A stretch of DNA of 64,000 nt from Rhizobium redzepovicii. Lineage in GTDB: Bacteria > Pseudomonadota > Alphaproteobacteria > Rhizobiales > Rhizobiaceae. Of this stretch, positions 16,878-26,341 are shown piece after piece (within the stretch, counting starts at the first letter, position 1; each line of letters opens with the position of its first letter). The DNA is taken from the NCBI RefSeq assembly GCF_019793435.1, contig NZ_JAILYH010000019.1, forward strand, positions 1 through 64,000. Direction: 5' to 3'. The translations under genes were made by a program, and so were the position numbers. The notes beneath the pieces were generated by a model. The model was not told the DNA's origin and did not search any database. It saw only the letters and a program-made list of their open reading frames with translations.

Positions 16878-17193
16878 TGCATCGCGCCTTGTGACGTTAA
16901 GAAGGTGAGTGTTTATTAGCATCACCTTTAAGGCGTGGCAATTGATTAGAAATGTTCTAGAAAATACTCGCTTATTAATCTTAATTATTTACACGTGTTA
17001 CTTAAAGTAGTGTCGCCGGATTCGACATCGGAAACTTGCGGAAGGGTGGGCCCCGTCGATGGCAACCCATTTTATATCACGAGGGCCCTGGCTGGCGCAT
17101 CAGGCTAAGGTCTGGCTCCATCGTCGGTAGCCGGGTGCACGATTTCAACTGTTGCAGTTGCGTCTGAGGCGGGGCGCTCGGCCTGTTTTCCGA
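16878..17193. other. Intergenic gap between epimerase and ampC
   Basis: No gene seen. The first 120 bases (to about 17000) are AT-rich and should hold the epimerase promoter. The remainder is the 3' flank of the beta-lactamase gene. Confidence 0.5.
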
Positions 17194-18348
17194 TCAGTCT
17201 GCCGAGAGCGCTGTTAATATTTGATAGGCTGCGGCGATGCGATCCTCGTTGGGATAGTTCTTGTTGGCCAGGATGACGATGCCGAGCCGCTCCCTGGGGA
17301 TGAAGGCGACATAAGCACCGAAGCCGTTCGTCGAGCCGGTCTTGTTGATCCACACATCGTCGCGCGGTTGCATCGGCGGTCGCAGTTCCGAAACCGGCAT
17401 GGTCTTCAGCATCGCGGGCGAATTGCCCTCCAGCAAGTCGTTCACCGCGACGGGATAGGCATATTGCTCCCAGATGAGATCCTGGGTCATCGCCCCTGCT
17501 GTGAAATATCCGATATGGGTGTTGGTGATCGCCTGCTGCAGTTTTTCGTCGAGCTTGACTAGGCCCATATTGGCGCCGACGAAGCGGATCATGTCGCCCG
17601 CAGTGGATTTGACGCCATAGGCCTCGGATGAGAGAACGGCCGGTGTCATCCGAGCGGGCTCGCCGCTGCGCTTATAGCCTTGAGCATAATCGGCCTGCCA
17701 CGCTTTCGGCACATCGATATAAGTGCGTTTCAAGCCGAGCCCGGCAAACAGCTTGTCCTGCATCAAAGCCGCAAAATCCCCATGCATGGCTTTCGCGACG
17801 ATATAGCCGAGCATGCCGATGCTGGGGTTGGCATAACTTCTCTGCGTTCCAGCCGCATAGGAGGGCTGCCAGGCTTTGAAATAGCCGAGCAGCTGTTTTT
17901 CGGTTTTGATCTCATCGGGAAGCTGTAGCGGAAATCCGCCCGCCGTGTGGGTGGCGAGATGCATCAAGGCGATATCGCCGAACGGCTTGCCCTTCATTCC
18001 AGGCAGAAATTTGCCGGCCTTGTCCGACAGCGAGAGTTGTCCGCTCGCTTGCGCGTAGGATGCTAGCGTCACCGTGAAGGTCTTGCTGATCGATCCGAGT
18101 TCGAAGAGCGTGGTCGACGCCACCGGCCTGCCGGTGTCCTTGGATTCGACGCCATAGTTGAAGATGTGGTCCTGACCGTCGGCGGTGATGGCGACGGCAA
18201 CGCCGGGGATGGCGTATTTGTCCATGATCGGCTTGATCGCCGCATCCGTGATCGCCTTCAATTTGGTCTCGTCGGCGGCAAAAACACTTGTGGCGGCGCC
18301 GGCCGAGAGCAAAAAGGCCGATAAAATTCTCATCCCGATGCTTTTCAT
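17194..18348 (-). CDS. ampC: Class C beta-lactamase
   Basis: A 384-residue secreted serine beta-lactamase that hydrolyses cephalosporins and penicillins in the periplasm. The signal peptide (MKSIGMRILSAFLLSAGAA, cut after VFA) is followed by the class C motifs: SISK (active-site Ser-x-x-Lys) in ELGSISKTF, YAN in RSYANPSIG (the Tyr-x-Asn loop), and KTG in WINKTGSTNGFG. The length equals that of classic AmpC. The ATG at 18348 lies nine bases after GGAGG; an ATG three codons earlier abuts that site and is less likely. It is divergent from an ampR-like regulator, the standard inducible arrangement. Confidence 0.93.
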   Translation of the reverse strand: MKSIGMRILSAFLLSAGAATSVFAADETKLKAITDAAIKPIMDKYAIPGVAVAITADGQDHIFNYGVESKDTGRPVASTTLFELGSISKTFTVTLASYAQASGQLSLSDKAGKFLPGMKGKPFGDIALMHLATHTAGGFPLQLPDEIKTEKQLLGYFKAWQPSYAAGTQRSYANPSIGMLGYIVAKAMHGDFAALMQDKLFAGLGLKRTYIDVPKAWQADYAQGYKRSGEPARMTPAVLSSEAYGVKSTAGDMIRFVGANMGLVKLDEKLQQAITNTHIGYFTAGAMTQDLIWEQYAYPVAVNDLLEGNSPAMLKTMPVSELRPPMQPRDDVWINKTGSTNGFGAYVAFIPRERLGIVILANKNYPNEDRIAAAYQILTALSAD

Positions 18349-18479
18349 AACCGTCATCCTCCAATCGACATGGCAGCAAAAACAAGCGCAAAAGCGCATG
18401 GGGACGACGTTTAACGGCGCTATTTTGCAATCACAAATGATGATATCTCGCAGCAGCCACAAGAAAATCTAGGGCTCAC
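18349..18479. promoter_or_regulatory. ampC-ampR divergent control region
   Basis: The 131 bases between the two divergent starts should hold both promoters and the LysR-type binding site, as in other ampR-ampC pairs. An exact AmpR box could not be fixed by eye. Confidence 0.6.
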
Positions 18480-19358
18480 ATGGTTCGGCAATTCCTCCCC
18501 TTGAACGGCCTGCGCGCCTTTGAAGCCTCCGCACGGCATCTGAGCTTCACCCGTGCGGCGATCGAGCTCTGCGTCACTCAGGCGGCGGTCAGCCAGCAGG
18601 TCAAAGGCTTGGAGACGCGATTGGGGGTGGCGCTGTTCCAGCGTCTTCCCCGCGGCTTGAAAATCACCGCCGAGGGCGAAGCGCTGCTGCCGACAGTGAC
18701 GGCTTCGTTCGACCAGATGGCGACGACGCTGGACAGGATCGAAGCCGGGCAGGTGCGCGAATTGCTGTTCCTCGGCGTAGTCGGGACATTTGCTGTCGGT
18801 TGGCTGTTGCCGCGGCTTGCGGATTTCCGGCGCCGGCATCCCTTTATCGATCTCCGCATGTCCACCAACAACAACCGGGTCGATCCGGCCGCCGAAGGGC
18901 TGGATTTCGCCATCCGCTTCGGCAGCGGTTCATGGCATGGAACGGAGGCGCAGCGCCTGTTCGAAGCGCCGCTCTCGCCGCTCTGCATCCCCAAGCTGGC
19001 GGAACATCTGCAATCGCCTGAAGATCTTGCCGGGGCGGTGCTGCTGCGCAGTTACCGGACGGATGAGTGGAGCAGCTGGTTTCAGGCGGCAGGCGTTCCC
19101 CCGGCGGCGCAGGTCAATGCCGGCATCGTCTTCGATTCCTCTGTCGGCATGATGGAGGCGGCCCTTCAGGGGCTCGGCGTCGCGCTCGCGCCGCCATCGA
19201 TGTTCACAAGGCATCTTTCCTCAGGCGCGATCGTCCAGCCTTTCGCTACCGCCATATCGCTCGGCAGCTACTGGCTGACGCGCCTGCAGTCGCGGCCGGT
19301 CACGACGGCGATGCGGGCATTTTCGGACTGGATCGGTGCGCAGGTGAGCGCTGTATGA
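18480..19358 (+). CDS. ampR: LysR-family regulator of ampC (AmpR)
   Basis: A 292-residue LysR protein. The N-terminal helix-turn-helix is LNGLRAFEASARHLSFTRAA followed by CVTQAAVSQQVKGLE, closely matching AmpR and GcvA. The C-terminal effector domain includes PRLADFRRRHP, FAIRFGSGSWHG and a late GLGVALAPPSMF. AmpR senses cell-wall fragments (muropeptides) and switches on ampC. The divergent position next to ampC supports the name over GcvA. A perfect hairpin follows the stop. Confidence 0.88.
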   Translation: MVRQFLPLNGLRAFEASARHLSFTRAAIELCVTQAAVSQQVKGLETRLGVALFQRLPRGLKITAEGEALLPTVTASFDQMATTLDRIEAGQVRELLFLGVVGTFAVGWLLPRLADFRRRHPFIDLRMSTNNNRVDPAAEGLDFAIRFGSGSWHGTEAQRLFEAPLSPLCIPKLAEHLQSPEDLAGAVLLRSYRTDEWSSWFQAAGVPPAAQVNAGIVFDSSVGMMEAALQGLGVALAPPSMFTRHLSSGAIVQPFATAISLGSYWLTRLQSRPVTTAMRAFSDWIGAQVSAV

Positions 19359-19362
19359 TCAT

Positions 19363-19390
19363 CGGAGCGCCCACGTGCGTGGGCGCTCCG
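19363..19390. terminator. Perfect 13-bp hairpin between convergent genes
   Basis: Arms CGGAGCGCCCACG (19363-19375) and CGTGGGCGCTCCG (19378-19390) pair perfectly around a two-base tip. It lies between the ends of ampR (rightward) and a sugar-binding protein gene (leftward), so it probably terminates both. Confidence 0.65.
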
Positions 19391-19417
19391 AGCCGCATCA
19401 TTGATGGAATGCCGAGG

Positions 19418-20407
19418 TCACTTCTGAATGCAGGTGTCGACGGTATCCTTGGTGCATTCGTCCAGCCCGGTGAACACCGGATCGTCGACCTTCTTGCCGG
19501 CGACCAGGTCCATCATCACGGTTGGCGCCTTGTAGCCCATTTCGAACGGCCGCTGGCCGACCAGCGCGGTGACCAGGCCTTCCTTGGCGATCGCCACTTC
19601 GTCGCCGATCGTGTCGGCGGCGCCGATGACGAACTCGTTCTTGGCGATCTTGTCGGCCATCGGCTTGAACAGGTCGCGGTAGGGCTGCGGGGCGCCGAAC
19701 AGCGGCCAGCCGCCCATGATGCCGAAGGCATCAAGGTCGGTGTTGGCGGCAAGGATGTCGGTCATCGCCTGCACGCCTTTGGCGCCGTCGTCATTGGTAA
19801 AGACCGGGCAGCCGGCAACCTCCGTCCAGCCGCCTTCACCTTTCAGTGCCGCCAGCCCCTTCTGGCCGCTCAGCGTATCGCGCATGCCCTGGGCGCGGCG
19901 CAGAATGTTGTCGGCGCCGGGATTGCCTTCGATGGTGCAGATCTTGCCGCCCTTCGGCTTGGCCTTCTTGATGTATTCGCCGATCTTGGCGCCCATCAGA
20001 TAGTTGTCGGTGCCGAGATAGGTCTTGCGCAGCGCCGCGTCGTCGGCAGCAAGATCGGCATCGAGCGTCATCACTGGAACGCTCGGATTGGCGGTCTTCA
20101 GCGTCTGGGCGATCAGCTTGGCGTTCGACGGCGAGATGGCGATTGCCGCGGTATCGGCCTTCCCCAGCATATCCTGGACGATCTGCGCCTCACCGGCCTC
20201 ATCGGAGGTCGATGCCGGGCCGGTGTAGAAGCATTCATATTCGGCCGATGCGTTTTCCTTGTTCCACTTCTGGCAACCCTGGTTGATCGCCTCGAAGAAC
20301 GGGTTGTCGAGGCCTTTGACGACGATGACCAGCTGCTTCTTGGCGGCCAAGGCCTGTCCGGCCGTCAGCGCCATAACTGCAGCTGTAAGCAATAATGCCT
20401 TCCTCAT
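19418..20407 (-). CDS. Sugar ABC transporter, periplasmic substrate-binding protein
   Basis: A 329-residue secreted protein of the ribose/LacI-like binding family (Peripla_BP_4). The signal peptide ends at ALAAKKQ. The mature part begins LVIVVKGLDNPFFEAINQGCQKW and continues with AAIAISPSNAKLIAQTL, VMTLDADLAADDA and TDNYLMGAKIGEYIK, which are typical. It captures a sugar for an inner-membrane importer. The ATPase and permease encoded from 21.7 to 23.5 kb on the other strand are probably its partners, since no other free set is near. Four cysteines suggest disulfides. The ligand is unknown. Confidence 0.87.
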   Translation of the reverse strand: MRKALLLTAAVMALTAGQALAAKKQLVIVVKGLDNPFFEAINQGCQKWNKENASAEYECFYTGPASTSDEAGEAQIVQDMLGKADTAAIAISPSNAKLIAQTLKTANPSVPVMTLDADLAADDAALRKTYLGTDNYLMGAKIGEYIKKAKPKGGKICTIEGNPGADNILRRAQGMRDTLSGQKGLAALKGEGGWTEVAGCPVFTNDDGAKGVQAMTDILAANTDLDAFGIMGGWPLFGAPQPYRDLFKPMADKIAKNEFVIGAADTIGDEVAIAKEGLVTALVGQRPFEMGYKAPTVMMDLVAGKKVDDPVFTGLDECTKDTVDTCIQK

Positions 20408-20455
20408 AGCTTCCTCCCATTGAAAAAGACGAGCGCTTCTGCACCCGCCGCGTCA

Positions 20456-21436
20456 TCAACCTGGATACCAGACGACCCGAGGCTCCTCCTTCGAACGCTG
20501 GTGGTCCCAAGCCGAATTGATCAGCTTTTCCAGATCGTAGACCGGCTTCCAGTCCAAGAGATATCTGGCCTTGCTGTTGTCCATCCAGTTCGAGTGAAAC
20601 TGGCTTGCAATATCGACCGAGCCGAGCCCGCGCTTGCGGGCAAGGTGTGCGGCGACCTCGCCATAATCGACGGGCCGATCCATCGAGATGTTGAAAAGCT
20701 CGCCCTTGGCGCGCGGATTGTCGATTGCCGCAAGGATTGCCGCGACGAGATCGTCGACATGCACGAAATTGCGCTTCAGCGGCCGCCCGTCGGCATCGCG
20801 CAACAGCGGCACCGTGCCATCATGCGCGTAACGCTCGGCATCATCAGCCGGCACCAGCGTCTTCCAGTCCGGCCCGCCGAAGACATCGTCGCCGAAGGAC
20901 AGGGTGTATTTGAAATCGTCCTTCTCCATGATCCAGGGCGCCCTGAGGCAGCAGGTGTTGATGCCATACTGGATGGCGAACTGCTCGAGCATCACTTCTT
21001 CCAGCACCTTGGAGAGCGCGTAGCAGCCGGGATAGGCGCGATGCGGCGTCTTTTCGGTCACCGGCCCGTCATGGCGATAAAAGAAATGTCCGATCCCGGC
21101 ATCGCCGCCGATCAGGATGAACTGCTTGGCCGTGGGGCTGGCGCGGAATGCCTCGAGCAGCCAGAACAGGCCCTTGACGGTGATATCCATCACGTCGGCC
21201 GGGATTTCCTTGCAGGTGGCGAGATGCACGACATGGGTGACGCCGTCCATTGCCGCTGCCACGACATTGCTGTCGGCGATCGAGCCCTTCACCACACTGA
21301 TGCGGTCGGTCTCCTCGAACACACGATTATGACAAAGCGCGCGAATGCGTGCTTTGGAAAATCGCGGCTCGTCAAGCAGCCCAGTAATGAAGCGCCGCCC
21401 GACCTTGCCCGTAGCCCCGGTGACAAGGATCAGCAT
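20456..21436 (-). CDS. NAD-dependent epimerase/dehydratase (extended SDR)
   Basis: A 326-residue protein. The ATG at 21436 follows GGGGAGAGAGGT and is immediately before the NAD motif LVTGATGKVGRR. Other features are HVVHLATCKEIP, the catalytic CYALSKVLEE (Tyr-x-x-x-Lys), and a C-terminal RNFVHVDDLVAAI. It is probably a cytosolic sugar dehydrogenase or epimerase acting on the sugar brought in by the transporter whose genes surround it. It is followed by the binding-protein gene on the same strand with 48 bases between, so the two are likely co-transcribed. The reaction is unknown. Confidence 0.83.
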   Translation of the reverse strand: MLILVTGATGKVGRRFITGLLDEPRFSKARIRALCHNRVFEETDRISVVKGSIADSNVVAAAMDGVTHVVHLATCKEIPADVMDITVKGLFWLLEAFRASPTAKQFILIGGDAGIGHFFYRHDGPVTEKTPHRAYPGCYALSKVLEEVMLEQFAIQYGINTCCLRAPWIMEKDDFKYTLSFGDDVFGGPDWKTLVPADDAERYAHDGTVPLLRDADGRPLKRNFVHVDDLVAAILAAIDNPRAKGELFNISMDRPVDYGEVAAHLARKRGLGSVDIASQFHSNWMDNSKARYLLDWKPVYDLEKLINSAWDHQRSKEEPRVVWYPG

Positions 21437-21685
21437 ACCTCTCTCCCCAGTAACAGCTAATATGCCCGCGTTTCCGGCGTCAATCTGTATTTGTCGTACA
21501 AAATAGATTTTTGTGATGAGGGGCTGATTTAGCGGACATTTGATTGACGATTCCTGGCGCTTTTGCATTAATGCTCATAATCGCTTTTCCGGGAGGAGAT
21601 CGGCCGAGCGAGATCGCAGGCGACTGACTGGCAACCGGGTAACCGGCGGCGAAAGCAGGCCTGCAGGTTCCGGGGAGGGTAGTCG
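21437..21685. promoter_or_regulatory. Divergent control region of the split sugar transporter
   Basis: About 250 bases separate the leftward epimerase gene from the conserved beginning of the rightward ATPase. Both promoters should lie here. An in-frame TTG at 21540 would extend the ATPase into this region. Confidence 0.4.
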
Positions 21686-22430
21686 GCTGGTCGCGGTTCT
21701 CGAACTCACCAATATCTCAAAACATTTCGGCGCCATCCAGGCGGTCAACGACGTGTCGTTTACGCTCGAAGCCGGCCAGGTCGTCGGCCTGATGGGCGAT
21801 AACGGCGCCGGCAAAAGCACGCTGGTCAAGATGATCGCCGGCAACTTCCGGCCGAGCGAAGGCACGATGCGGCTGGAGGGCAAGGAGATCGTCATGCACC
21901 GCCCGGTCGAGGCGCGCCAGCACGGCATCGAGATCGTCCACCAGGATCTGGCGCTCTGCAACAATCTGACGGCGGCGGCGAACGTCTTCCTCGGGCGGGA
22001 ACTGCGCCGCGGCATCGGCCCGTTTCGCATCCTCGATTACAAGACGATGTACCGGCGCGCCGGCGAGATTTTCAAGGAACTGAAATCGGAAACCCGCCCG
22101 CGCGATCTCGTCAAACAGATGTCGGGCGGCCAGCGGCAGGCGGTGGCGATCGGGCGCACCATGCTGTCGGAGGCAAAGATCGTGCTGATGGACGAGCCGA
22201 CGGCGGCCATTTCGGTCCGCCAGGTGGCCGAAGTCCTCAACCTGATCCGCGAGCTGCGCGACCGCGGCATCGCGGTCGTGCTGATCAGTCATCGCATGCC
22301 CGATGTTTTCACCGTCGCCGACCGGGTGATCGTCATGCGCCGCGGCCGGAAGGTCGCCGACAAGGCGATCGCGGCGAGTTCGCCCGAGGAAGTCACGGGA
22401 CTGATAACAGGGGCCATCGAACAGGTCTGA
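21686..22430 (+). CDS. Sugar ABC transporter, ATP-binding protein
   Basis: A single-domain ATPase of about 248 residues in the ribose-type carbohydrate importer family (FrcA-like). Motifs: Walker A GLMGDNGAGKST, the signature MSGGQRQAVAIGR, Walker B IVLMDEPTAA, and the H-loop LISHRM. Conservation starts with VLELTNISKHFGAI. The best ribosome site (GGGGAGGGT) is six bases before a CTG at 21686, with no ATG or GTG at that position; a TTG at 21540 is the alternative, giving a longer unconserved head. It is followed by its permease after 69 bases. Confidence 0.88.
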
Positions 22431-22499
22431 GCGGCAGTGCTTAGTCCTGCGGAAGAAACACCGCTGACGGAAATGCCCTATCTGGAGTGAGAGGTCGAA

Positions 22500-23498
22500 A
22501 TGGCAGTGACACTGGACCAGACGATTGCACAGAAGCAGCGCAGCCGGCTTGCGGAGTTTGTCGGCGGTCAGACATTCTGGGTGCTGATCGCCGTGCTTCT
22601 CGCCTGCCTCTTCCTGTCCTTCGCCACCGATTCCTTCGCGACGTCGAAGAACCTCTACAACATCACCCGCAACGTCACCTTCGTCGCCATCATCGCGCTC
22701 GGAATGACGCTCGTCATCATCACCGGCGGCATCGACCTGTCGGTAGGATCGGTGCTCTGCCTCTGCAGCATGGTGCTGGCGGTCACCATGAACGCCGGCT
22801 ATTCCATCGAGGTCGGTATCACCGCCGCGATCGTCACGGCGCTGGTGATCGGCGGTTTCAACGGGGTGCTGATCGCCTATCTCAATTTCCCGCCCTTCGT
22901 GGTGACGCTCGGCATGCTGTCGATTGCGCGCAGCCTCGCGATGGTCGCCTCCAACAACACTGTCGTCTTCCAGTTCGGCCCCGACCACGACAAGCTGCTT
23001 GCGCTCGGCGGCGGCGCCTGGTTTTTCGGCATCGCCAATCCTGTTCTCTACATGGTCATCCTGGCGCTCATCACCGGCTTCGTGCTGCGCTGGACGCGCT
23101 TCGGCCGCTATGTCTTCGCAATCGGCGGCAATGAACATGCCGCCACGCTGACCGGCGTTCCCGTGCGCACCATCAAGGTTGCCGTCTACATGATCTCGGC
23201 GCTCTCGGCCGGCATTGCCGGCATCGTCCAGACCGGCTGGCTCGGCGCCGTCACCACCAATATCGGCGCCGGCATGGAACTCCAGGTCATCGCCGCCGCC
23301 GTCATCGGCGGCGCCAACCTCGCCGGCGGCGTCGGTACCGCCTTCGGCGCCCTGGTCGGCGCAGCGCTGATCGAAGTGATCCGCAACAGCCTCGGCCTGC
23401 TCGGCATCAACGCCTTCTGGCAGGGCACGTTCATCGGCGGGGCGATCGTGCTGGCGGTGCTGTTCGACCGGATCCGCAATTTGCGGCAGAGCGAGTAG
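22500..23498 (+). CDS. Sugar ABC transporter, permease
   Basis: A 332-residue inner-membrane permease of the ribose/xylose class (BPD_transp_2). The ATG at 22500 follows GAGAGG. Eight or more membrane segments are visible. Family motifs are ALGMTLVIITGGIDLSVGSVL, FVVTLGMLSIARSLAM, FAIGGNEHAATLTGV (the coupling loop to the ATPase) and AAVIGGANLAGGVGT. It forms the import channel with the preceding ATPase; the matching binding protein is probably the one encoded leftward at 19.4-20.4 kb. Confidence 0.9.
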   Translation: MAVTLDQTIAQKQRSRLAEFVGGQTFWVLIAVLLACLFLSFATDSFATSKNLYNITRNVTFVAIIALGMTLVIITGGIDLSVGSVLCLCSMVLAVTMNAGYSIEVGITAAIVTALVIGGFNGVLIAYLNFPPFVVTLGMLSIARSLAMVASNNTVVFQFGPDHDKLLALGGGAWFFGIANPVLYMVILALITGFVLRWTRFGRYVFAIGGNEHAATLTGVPVRTIKVAVYMISALSAGIAGIVQTGWLGAVTTNIGAGMELQVIAAAVIGGANLAGGVGTAFGALVGAALIEVIRNSLGLLGINAFWQGTFIGGAIVLAVLFDRIRNLRQSE

Positions 23499-23564
23499 GG
23501 GTGGGCTGGGCGGCCTGCAGCATATTCGGTCGCAGCGTTCGTTGAGCAAACTCCGGCCATGCCC

Positions 23565-23888
23565 TCAGGGGCGGCCATCCTCATAGCAATCCAACTCGGG
23601 GCATCCCCTGATGTTGGCGAAGCCGATCTCCCGCCGGTCGCCCGATTGATCCAGACCTCTGAGCACGATGACATTGTCATCCTGCTGTATGATCTCGCTG
23701 CGATAGATGCCGGCCCGAAGCGCCCGGTTTTTTGCCTGGCTTATATTGCATTGCCCGGGCGGCGGAGTGACGTGCCAGTATCTCGTGCCCTGGCCATCCG
23801 ACTGCCATCCGCCAGAGGCGGCGAATCCCGGCACGCTGGACAGAAGTATGGCACACGATAATATCAAGCTGCCTGGGACCAGTTTCAT
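23565..23888 (-). CDS. Small secreted protein, unknown function
   Basis: A 107-residue protein with a clear signal peptide (MKLVPGSLILSCAILLSSVPGFA, cut before ASGGW). The mature part of about 85 residues has three cysteines (GQCNIS, RGCPELDCYED) and polar beta-like stretches. It is probably periplasmic. I do not recognise the family. It points toward the end of the permease gene but is not part of that operon. Confidence 0.65.
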   Translation of the reverse strand: MKLVPGSLILSCAILLSSVPGFAASGGWQSDGQGTRYWHVTPPPGQCNISQAKNRALRAGIYRSEIIQQDDNVIVLRGLDQSGDRREIGFANIRGCPELDCYEDGRP

Positions 23889-24117
23889 GTAATCTCCGTC
23901 AGTCGTCGACGTTTCGGGGCTCGTCGCCGCTCTGCTTGCCCGGTTGCAACCGATAGCGGGTTTCCCCTAGCGTCACGAAAGTAAATCACGCGCGCTAACA
24001 CAGTGCTAACGCGGTGGCACAGCAACAGCGGCGCTGGTGCATCAACCCGGCCTTGAAGATCAACCAGAGATAGATATGTTGCGCGGTATAGTCACAACAA
24101 TTTAAGGCCATCGAATC

Positions 24118-24642
24118 TTGCGCAACGTCATTTCAGTCATCTCAATGCTTGGCTTATCCGTTCTGATCATTCCCACCGAACTCGCTCTGGCCACCGACAA
24201 CGTTCAGTTGATCGCGCCCGGCGATCCGGCCATGGCCAGAGCCCATGAGAAGTCCAATAGCGAGTTGGGTGGCTTCCTCGAGAAACTGCGCAATCCACCG
24301 GCCGGAACCGAAAATTATAGCATCAAGCTCGGTTTCACGGACAAGGCCAATGGTGTGGCGCTGACCACTGACCAGATGGCACCGAATGTGGAATTCATGT
24401 GGGTCTATCAGATCAAGGTATCAGGTGACCATTTCACCGCTCTTCTCAGCGATACGCCGGAATACACCAACAACATCAAGCCTGATGATCGCGTCGAGTT
24501 CGCGAAGTCGGATATCTTCGACTGGATGTATACCGAGAATGGGAAAGTGAAGGGAAACTACACCGCTTGCCCGCTGCTGTTATCCGGCCCGAAAGAACAG
24601 TTGGAGCAATATCGCGAAATCTACGGCATCGTCTGCGACTGA
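24118..24642 (+). CDS. Secreted DUF2314-like protein
   Basis: A 174-residue protein starting at TTG (24118), with an AAGG about 12 bases upstream. The signal peptide runs to about residue 27 (ELALA). The mature part matches the DUF2314/YegJ type: a helix AMARAHEKSNSELGGFLEKL, then FTDKANGV, the FMWVYQIKVSGD strand, FTALLSDTPEYTNNIKPDDRVEF, and the closing IFDWMYTENGKVKGNYT. The family has no established activity. It is probably periplasmic and stands alone. Confidence 0.75.
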   Translation: MRNVISVISMLGLSVLIIPTELALATDNVQLIAPGDPAMARAHEKSNSELGGFLEKLRNPPAGTENYSIKLGFTDKANGVALTTDQMAPNVEFMWVYQIKVSGDHFTALLSDTPEYTNNIKPDDRVEFAKSDIFDWMYTENGKVKGNYTACPLLLSGPKEQLEQYREIYGIVCD

Positions 24643-24680
24643 CGGCACGGTCGCTCCCATGCTCCCCATGATGATCGCGG

Positions 24681-26060
24681 TCAGCCCTCCGGTGCCGATG
24701 TAAACCGGCCGGCATCGAACGGGCCGCTGACGGCAACCGGGCCGCTGGCAGCGACCGGGATGACATCCTCGCCCGACGTCGCCACATTCACCTCATGATG
24801 AACCGCGCGCGGGGAGACACGAGGCGCGCTCAATCCCATCGCCGCGCCGGGAGAATGCAGCGCCCATTGCATCAGCGCCGCTTGGGATGTCGATCCGAGG
24901 AAATTTGCTTCTTCCCAGGAAGCGGTCATCGGCAGCGAGGCGATCATATCAGCGCTGTGCCTGGAGGCCTCCGGGGCAACAATGCGGGGATGGAAACGGG
25001 CGTGAACAGGCACTGCCGACGCCGGTCTCTCCGGAAGTGCGGCAATCGGGCCGATCGACGCAGTCTCCAGTTTGTCCACATCGGCGCCGTGCTCAAAGGC
25101 GGCCGGCCGCATCGCCGGTATCGGAATCGGCAAGGAGGAAAGATCCGGAACGGACCGTTTGCCATCCGGCTCGGCTGCGCCGGTCTGCAGCGCGAGCGCA
25201 TTCAAGGCTCGGCTTTCCGGCGTTGGCAGAAGCGCCGTCACGAGCTTTCCGTCTGGGGAGTCGCCGCTCGACCTGGTCGACACCGCCACCTCTTCGTCTT
25301 CTCCCGCGGTGCCGGCAATCTGGATCGAGGCGGGGCCGCCGCGTTTTCTGTGGTTCGCAACCGCCTGATTATATCCCGGCAGCGGCCGGCCATCCGCCGG
25401 CAGATGCATCGTCTGCCCATTCGGGAATATGCGTGCGAGTTCCTGCCGCGACATGCGGGGCCAGGCCCTGACATTGCCGACGTCGAGATGCACGAAGGGC
25501 GATCCCGAGGTCGGATAATATCCGACACCGCCGACCTGCATCTGCATGGCAAGCGCCCGCAGCGTCGAAAGCTTCACGCCGGGAACATAAAAATCCATCG
25601 CCTTGCCCAGCATGTGCTGGCTCTTCTTGGCGACGCCGGTACTGCGCGAGCGGTTGCGGAGCATGTTGTTGGTCGCAGGCGAGCGATAGGCGGAGACGAT
25701 ATGGATGTAATCCTTGCCGCCGCTGCGCTTGTACACCTCCCAGACCAGGTCGAGCAGCCGGGGATCCATCCGGGTCGGCTCGTTCCTTCGCCAGTCGCGC
25801 AGAAACCGGTTGATCTGCGCAAGGCCCTTGGCATCGAACTTTCCGTCGCGCTTATAGGTAATCGTCGCCTTCTCGCCCGTATGGGTAAAGAACAGCTTCA
25901 GGGCGCGATCTTCAGCCGAGGCGAATGATGCGGAACCGACAAGTGCCGGCAGCGCAAACAGAGCCGGCAGAATGGTCTGCGCTGCGAAGCGCTCCGCACG
26001 CGACAGGAGCGTGGCGATACCGCCTGACAAACCTTGCAGTGAATACTTCAACACGAACAA
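24681..26060 (-). CDS. Secreted DUF882 (M15-like) peptidase-fold protein
   Basis: A 459-residue exported protein. After a hydrophobic N-terminal region (roughly residues 26-48, cut near SASFASAE) comes a DUF882 domain related to M15 carboxypeptidases (YcbK type) at about residues 50-225: IVSAYRSPATN, the metal-site motif KSQHMLGKAMDFY and VHLDVGNVRAWPRMS. The His/Asp/His set expected for zinc is present, so murein hydrolysis in the periplasm is possible. The last 230 residues are low-complexity, proline/alanine-rich and poorly conserved in appearance. Confidence 0.85.
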   Translation of the reverse strand: MFVLKYSLQGLSGGIATLLSRAERFAAQTILPALFALPALVGSASFASAEDRALKLFFTHTGEKATITYKRDGKFDAKGLAQINRFLRDWRRNEPTRMDPRLLDLVWEVYKRSGGKDYIHIVSAYRSPATNNMLRNRSRSTGVAKKSQHMLGKAMDFYVPGVKLSTLRALAMQMQVGGVGYYPTSGSPFVHLDVGNVRAWPRMSRQELARIFPNGQTMHLPADGRPLPGYNQAVANHRKRGGPASIQIAGTAGEDEEVAVSTRSSGDSPDGKLVTALLPTPESRALNALALQTGAAEPDGKRSVPDLSSLPIPIPAMRPAAFEHGADVDKLETASIGPIAALPERPASAVPVHARFHPRIVAPEASRHSADMIASLPMTASWEEANFLGSTSQAALMQWALHSPGAAMGLSAPRVSPRAVHHEVNVATSGEDVIPVAASGPVAVSGPFDAGRFTSAPEG

Positions 26061-26341
26061 ACCCGTCTCACACCGAACACTCGATGGCGGGCGGGGACTC
26101 CGCAGCCATCAGGCTTAGTAAAGCCAGCTTATGGTCAATAAATTGCTAACGAGTGGGTGCGGAGGCGCGGCGAGTTGACGATGCGGGCTATCCGAGGCGC
26201 AATCGCGGCCTGCGCCCTTGGGGCGAGGAGGGGGCGCGCGCATTGTGGAGGGCAGTGCACTATTGGCGCTTGGGACCGACTTCGTTCTCCGCTGGACGCG
26301 GTTCGGCCGCCATATCTCGTCATCGGCGGCAGCCGGAGGTG

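Noticed and set aside
21717..23549. A 610-residue open frame on the minus strand
   Set aside because: It is the antisense of the ABC ATPase and permease genes; its H/D/R-rich sequence is typical of shadow frames in GC-rich DNA.
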